Of a stretch of 9,625 bases of DNA, positions 6,802 through 9,625 are shown piece by piece. The stretch spans positions 1 through 9,625 of the forward strand of contig CAYNTG010000087.1 in assembly GCA_964400105.1 (NCBI GenBank), given 5' to 3'. Source of the DNA: CAYNTG01 sp964400105. Lineage in GTDB: Bacteria > UBP14 > UBA6098. Both the position numbers and the translations under genes were made by a program. The notes beneath the pieces were generated by a model. The model ran no database searches, was not told where the DNA came from, and worked only from the letters and a program-made list of their open reading frames with translations. Position 1 is the first letter of the stretch. Each line of letters opens with the position of its first letter.

Positions 6802-6830
6802 AATATATGGAAGCTCTTCGTCATCGTCAA
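6802..6830 (-). promoter_or_regulatory. nadK: Sigma-70-type promoter for nadK
   Basis: On the minus strand TTGACG (6830-6825) is followed after 17 bases by TATATT (6807-6802). A start near 6795 would leave a leader of only about 10 bases, just enough to hold the GGAGG at 6796-6792. Confidence 0.6.
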
Positions 6831-6960
6831 AGAGAAATTTTTTTCAAAAGGATTTAGTTGCGCGTTTAAAGGAAGTCGCGGTTGTTGCCGTGTCCTCCCG
6901 ACTACGGAATAAAGTAAAGGTGCGAAAGCCGGGGCGCTGGCACGGGAGAGGTAGATGGCG

Positions 6961-6985
6961 CGCAATTTGCCCAAAGCAAATTGCG
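6961..6985. other. Perfect 10-bp hairpin
   Basis: CGCAATTTGC and GCAAATTGCG are perfectly complementary around the 5-base loop CCAAA. No T-run follows on the plus strand, so it is unlikely to be an intrinsic terminator there. Confidence 0.8.
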
Positions 6986-7146
6986 TGACATCGATGGTTT
7001 GGGCTGGGATTTTTGTGCGTAGCATTGGTCTCCACGGTCGAAACACAATAATCAAGTATTCATTATCGACCGTAGCAAAAATCGTGACAGTGACCGAAGG
7101 AAACACGTCTGTGCGCGGAAGGGGGGTGAAAATTCGTGCGACACGG

Positions 7147-7168
7147 GGATAGACAAAAATGTCTATCC
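7147..7168. other. Perfect 8-bp hairpin
   Basis: GGATAGAC and GTCTATCC form a perfect stem around the 6-base loop AAAAAT. It is one of several stems clustered in this intergenic region. Confidence 0.8.
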
Positions 7169-7307
7169 TACAGGAATCCAATAGAGGATAATCTTCTGAC
7201 CGCAGAGCAATACGGCTCGTAGAGAAGTCCAACGGGGAAAATTCCCCTTACGGTTCCTTATCTTATTTTTTAAAAGTTTTTATCGCGTTCCTTTTTACAA
7301 AAACGAG

Positions 7308-7336
7308 TTGACGTTGGATAGTTGGCGGCGTATTTT
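7308..7336 (+). promoter_or_regulatory. Sigma-70-type promoter overlapping the start of the RNA methyltransferase gene
   Basis: TTGACG (7308-7313), a 17-base spacer and TATTTT (7331-7336) form a near-consensus promoter. Transcription would begin about 7342-7344, at the ATG itself (7343). Confidence 0.6.
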
Positions 7337-7342
7337 AACCTC

Positions 7343-8146
7343 ATGGAAACGGTGAGCAAATCCGCGTTAAAACGCCTTTCACAGATTGGCGACAGAAAAT
7401 ATCATTCGCGTCACGGTGAGTATCTGGTGGAAGGGATCAGTTTTGTCGAGGAGGCTTTCCGTGCCAGAGCAGGCGTGCAGGAACTCGTATGCCAAGCTGG
7501 AAAGGGAAAAGCTGCTCGTGTTTCTCGACTTATCGAATTGGCGGAAGAGGCTGGAGCAAAGGTGTGGCAGGTGGGCGAGATGGAGATGAGTAGAATTTGC
7601 AGAACTATGCAAAATCAAGGGGTAGCGGCGGGAATCGCATTGAATGGAAAATCGTCAGGGGATATATTCGGAGAGATGCTTCAGTATTCGTCCGGGACGA
7701 TATTACTTCTCGATGGCGTGCAGGACCCGGGAAATGTCGGCACGATGATACGTACGGCGGAGGCTTTTGGGATCGCCGGCATAATTTTGGGGCACGGCTC
7801 TGCGGGGCTTTACAACACAAAGACTATTCGAGGCACGATGGGGGCAATTTTTCGCATGGTTGTCGCCGAGATGCAGGATCGAAAAATAGCGGACATCGTA
7901 GCACGTTTCAAGGAATCGGGATTTCGAGCCTTGGCCGCGAATGTCTCGGAAGCAGCCGTTCCAATCAATAAAATCCTTCCCGGAAAAAAGGATATCTTGA
8001 TTATCGGAAGCGAAGCTGCGGGCATATCGCGGGACACCCTCGCTCTGGTCGATACGGAAATAGTTATACCTATGCCCGGACCTACCGAATCGCTCAATGC
8101 GTCAATCGCCGGTGGAATAATTATGTTTAGGTTGCTGTCAAAATAG
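7343..8146 (+). CDS. SpoU/TrmH-family RNA 2'-O-ribose methyltransferase
   Basis: This AdoMet-dependent enzyme of the SPOUT superfamily methylates a ribose 2'-OH in rRNA or tRNA. The 267-residue product has the substrate-binding N-terminal domain (EYLVEGISFVEEAF, about 27-40) and the three family motifs: LLDGVQDPGNVGTMIRTAEA (about 122-141) with N131 and R137, IIGSEAAGIS (220-229) then VIPMPG (241-246), and ESLNASIAGGIIMFRL (249-264) with N252. These build the trefoil-knot AdoMet site. The target base cannot be told from sequence; RlmB/YsgA-like rRNA methylases are closest in type. ATG 7343 is chosen; an in-frame TTG at 7322 would lie inside the promoter spacer. No ribosome-binding site precedes the ATG, in contrast to every other gene here. 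It is monocistronic on the plus strand. Confidence 0.93.
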   Translation: METVSKSALKRLSQIGDRKYHSRHGEYLVEGISFVEEAFRARAGVQELVCQAGKGKAARVSRLIELAEEAGAKVWQVGEMEMSRICRTMQNQGVAAGIALNGKSSGDIFGEMLQYSSGTILLLDGVQDPGNVGTMIRTAEAFGIAGIILGHGSAGLYNTKTIRGTMGAIFRMVVAEMQDRKIADIVARFKESGFRALAANVSEAAVPINKILPGKKDILIIGSEAAGISRDTLALVDTEIVIPMPGPTESLNASIAGGIIMFRLLSK

Positions 8147-8493
8147 CTTAAATAAAGGCTTTCACATAAATTATTTGCAAAGGCACGACACGATTAATCG
8201 ACATAACGATTTTTGTAAGCTATTCAATCTCGAAATGCATAAAAAACTAATTTTTTTTAAAATTTCATTTGTATTTAGATTTTTTTATATTATTTTAGGG
8301 GGATAAAAGGGGGGTTCTATTTCTGTTGTTTGTTTGCATTTAGCGATATTTCATTAACTAAAACTAAATTAATAGCACTTTATCTTTCAAATACAGTGGA
8401 AGAGGTATTGTTCTATACGTGTAGTTTTAATGTTTTTTTGTTAAAGTTAAGTAAAAATTGAATCTGTAAAATATCAATTTAGGAGGAGGGAAA
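8147..8493. other. AT-rich intergenic spacer
   Basis: This 347-base spacer is much richer in A and T than the flanking genes. It contains a perfect 10-base palindrome CGATTAATCG (8191-8200), T/A runs and two G-runs (about 8298-8316), and ends in the ribosome-binding site of the next gene. It must hold that gene's promoter; TAAAAT (8467-8472) is a possible -10 but no good -35 is spaced correctly. No gene or convincing terminator is seen. Confidence 0.55.
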
Positions 8494-9625
8494 ATGAGAA
8501 AATCCCTGATTCTCGGTCTTATCGTTCTTTGTATGGTTTCCGCTGCATTTGCGGTGCCTTTGAAGACCAACTATCAAGCCAAGGTTACCGATACTACCGG
8601 CACGCCGATAACCGGAGATCGCGATATTACTTTTCGAATCTTCGATGCAGTAACTGGCGGAACCGAGGTTTGGTCCGAAACACATTTATCGATTTCGATA
8701 GTCGATGGATTTTTCGCGGTAACTCTCGGTGGAACGAATCCACTGGATATCGATTATAGCGATACCTATTACCTCGAGGTTCAGATCGGTTCGGATGTGC
8801 TTTCTCCAAGAGAGCCTTTTGCTTCGGTCCTTTATGCGCTATGGGCGCAGAACGCGGATAAAATCGGCGGATACGATATGACGGACTGGGCGTGGTTCGC
8901 CGATTCGCTCAAGAATTATTTTATCGATCGCGGATACGATTATCCATTCGATACCCTGCTTTCATGGATACAGGTTCAGGATTCGATGAGGTCGATTTTA
9001 TGGAATGGGTGTCCGACCGAGGAATATCTCTACGAATGGATGCTTATCTTCAACGAATTCTGCGAACGTGGATGGGATTACACCACTATCGACGAATATC
9101 TCGACTATCTCGATGCCGCCGGCGAGCTTTTGGACAGTCTCGGCAGCACATACGAAATATCTCTCGACGATATTTATGGTTATCTCGCTCTCTGGAACGT
9201 CATGTTCGAGGCTATGGATACGTTCTTCACCCGAACCGGTTGGACTCCCGACTCGATATTTCTTTATCTCGATGGCGCTCTCGATACATACGATACGCTC
9301 AGCGCTTACTGGGAAGCGAGTGGCTGGACGATGGATACGATATTCGCATATATCGAGATGTTCGACAGCCTCAGATCGCTCGATATAGATTCTTTGATCA
9401 ACGCGTATATTGAAGATTTCGACATCGACTCTCTTATCGATGCTTTCCTCGCCGATTTCGACATGGACTCATTCGCGATGGAATTCATCTTTGGTCTGGA
9501 TTATGATTCCCTCCTTATTTATTTCGTAGATAGCCTCGGTTACGGCGATATCTACGACTCGATCGTCGCAAGATGGGACGCTTCCGGCTGGACGGAGGAC
9601 TCGATACTGCATTATCTTTCGATGG
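8494..9625 (+). CDS. Secreted acidic repeat protein with tail-fibre-like N-terminal domain (N-terminal part, cut by window edge)
   Basis: The ATG at 8494 follows a strong AGGAGGAGG (8481-8489). The 377 residues present begin with a signal peptide (cleavage likely after AAFA, residue 20). A domain (about 22-125) with NYQAKVTDTTGTPI, DITFRIF, a GGTEVW turn and DGFFAVTLGG is shared with the left-edge gene. From about 130 on it is aromatic and strongly acidic: residues 141-377 have no Lys, 6 Arg and about 48 Asp+Glu. A 28-residue repeat starts at 193, 221, 249 and 277, with pattern G-W-T-x-D-[ST]-I-x-x-Y-[LI]. A 13-residue repeat, [LF]-D-x-D-S-[LF], follows at 296, 309, 322 and 335. Another GWTEDSI unit (365) begins at the edge. 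The repeats look like amphipathic helices. No known family is recognised for the repeat region; a surface-exposed structural or adhesive role is inferred. Confidence 0.88.
   Translation, partial: MRKSLILGLIVLCMVSAAFAVPLKTNYQAKVTDTTGTPITGDRDITFRIFDAVTGGTEVWSETHLSISIVDGFFAVTLGGTNPLDIDYSDTYYLEVQIGSDVLSPREPFASVLYALWAQNADKIGGYDMTDWAWFADSLKNYFIDRGYDYPFDTLLSWIQVQDSMRSILWNGCPTEEYLYEWMLIFNEFCERGWDYTTIDEYLDYLDAAGELLDSLGSTYEISLDDIYGYLALWNVMFEAMDTFFTRTGWTPDSIFLYLDGALDTYDTLSAYWEASGWTMDTIFAYIEMFDSLRSLDIDSLINAYIEDFDIDSLIDAFLADFDMDSFAMEFIFGLDYDSLLIYFVDSLGYGDIYDSIVARWDASGWTEDSILHYLSM
9070..9405 (+). repeat. 28-residue protein repeat (84-bp period)
   Basis: Units begin at residues 193, 221, 249 and 277 of the right-edge protein, an exact 84-base period. 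Conserved positions are Gly1-Trp2 (not in the second unit), Asp/Thr5, Ser/Thr/Asp6, Ile7, Tyr10 and Leu/Ile11. The fourth unit passes after 19 residues into the 13-residue repeat. Confidence 0.75.
9379..9534 (+). repeat. 13-residue protein repeat (39-bp period)
   Basis: Four consecutive units at residues 296, 309, 322 and 335 read LDIDSLINAYIED, FDIDSLIDAFLAD, FDMDSFAMEFIFG and LDYDSLLIYFVDS. Each has [LF]-D-x-D-S-[LF] then seven mostly hydrophobic or acidic residues. Confidence 0.85.

Larger units (their letters stand above)
6787..7342. other. Divergent intergenic region with structured, apparently non-coding sequence
   Basis: This interval separates nadK (minus) from the RNA methyltransferase (plus) and has a promoter at each end. 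Between them, about 6840-7270 shows no gene I can support. A 149-codon minus-strand frame (7232-6783) starts at TTG without a ribosome-binding site and runs across the nadK promoter. Several inverted repeats stand out: 6961-6985, 7147-7168, an ACGGTCGA/TCGACCGT pair enclosing about 24 bases (around 7034-7073), and GGGGAA-AA-TTCCCC (near 7234-7247) followed some 20 bases later by a T-rich run. The density of stems suggests a structured RNA or a decayed mobile element. I do not recognise RNase P RNA, tmRNA, SRP RNA or a known riboswitch. Confidence 0.5.

Noticed and set aside
7024..7060. tRNA/tmRNA-like 3' end on the minus strand (TTTCGACCGTGGAGACCA)
   Set aside because: The T-loop-like and CCA-like bases are suggestive, but no matching acceptor strand or tmRNA 5' signature is found.
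6955..7152. 65-codon plus-strand frame within the same spacer
   Set aside because: It begins just before the perfect 10-bp hairpin, shows no recognisable motif and competes with a minus-strand frame of equal plausibility.
6783..7232. 149-codon minus-strand frame upstream of nadK
   Set aside because: TTG start with no ribosome-binding site, no recognisable domain, and it overlaps the nadK promoter and start. The region is dominated by hairpins.
8147..8320. Intrinsic terminator after the RNA methyltransferase
   Set aside because: T-runs are present but no stable GC-rich stem precedes them.
8892..9413. 173-codon plus-strand frame inside the right-edge gene
   Set aside because: It is a shadow frame, rich in Arg. 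The overlapping frame from 8494 has a strong ribosome-binding site, a signal peptide and regular protein repeats.

Overview
The window looks like a piece of a Gram-negative, uncultured bacterium of the Fibrobacterota-Chlorobiota-Bacteroidota (FCB) type. The lineage is inferred from gene content, not from any marker gene. The evidence is a PorV/PorQ-like outer-membrane barrel, a secreted Asp-box protein with a C-terminal tail resembling type IX secretion (T9SS) sorting/FlgD-like domains, a sedoheptulose-7-phosphate isomerase for surface heptose, and two secreted proteins with the 'NYQGKLTD..G.PI' N-terminal domain common in such phyla. A run of exactly 100 N inside a tandem repeat shows this is a draft, probably metagenomic, scaffold.

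Layout, left to right. 1-434 (minus): N-terminal part of a secreted repeat protein, with its promoter and a leader region (435-866) holding a few mini-ORFs and hairpins. 867-6786 (minus): a co-directional block read from right to left as nadK (NAD kinase), a phosphomannomutase/phosphoglucomutase, a secreted Asp-box protein with a sorting-like tail, a PorV-like barrel and gmhA. The mutase and Asp-box genes are 7 bases apart, and the barrel and gmhA overlap by one base. Between the Asp-box and barrel genes lies a 97-bp tandem repeat with the assembly gap, and the barrel has its own promoter-like sequence. 6787-7342: a long non-coding interval with a nadK promoter at one end, a methyltransferase promoter at the other and several strong hairpins between. 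7343-8146 (plus): a SpoU/TrmH-family RNA 2'-O-methyltransferase with a promoter so close to the ATG that the mRNA may be leaderless. 8147-8493: AT-rich spacer. 8494 to the right edge (plus): a second secreted protein with the same N-terminal domain as the left-edge gene, followed by an acidic, lysine-free region built of exact 28-residue and 13-residue repeats.

How the genes fit together (inference): apart from nadK and the RNA methyltransferase, the genes all concern the cell envelope. They cover sugar-phosphate and heptose precursors, an outer-membrane barrel of the family that carries T9SS cargo, a secreted protein with a matching kind of C-terminal tail, and two large secreted surface proteins. 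The points most worth a second look are the barrel/tailed-protein pair inside a sugar operon, the right-edge repeat protein, the 97-bp palindrome-bearing array that touches a stop codon, and the structured non-coding interval upstream of nadK.
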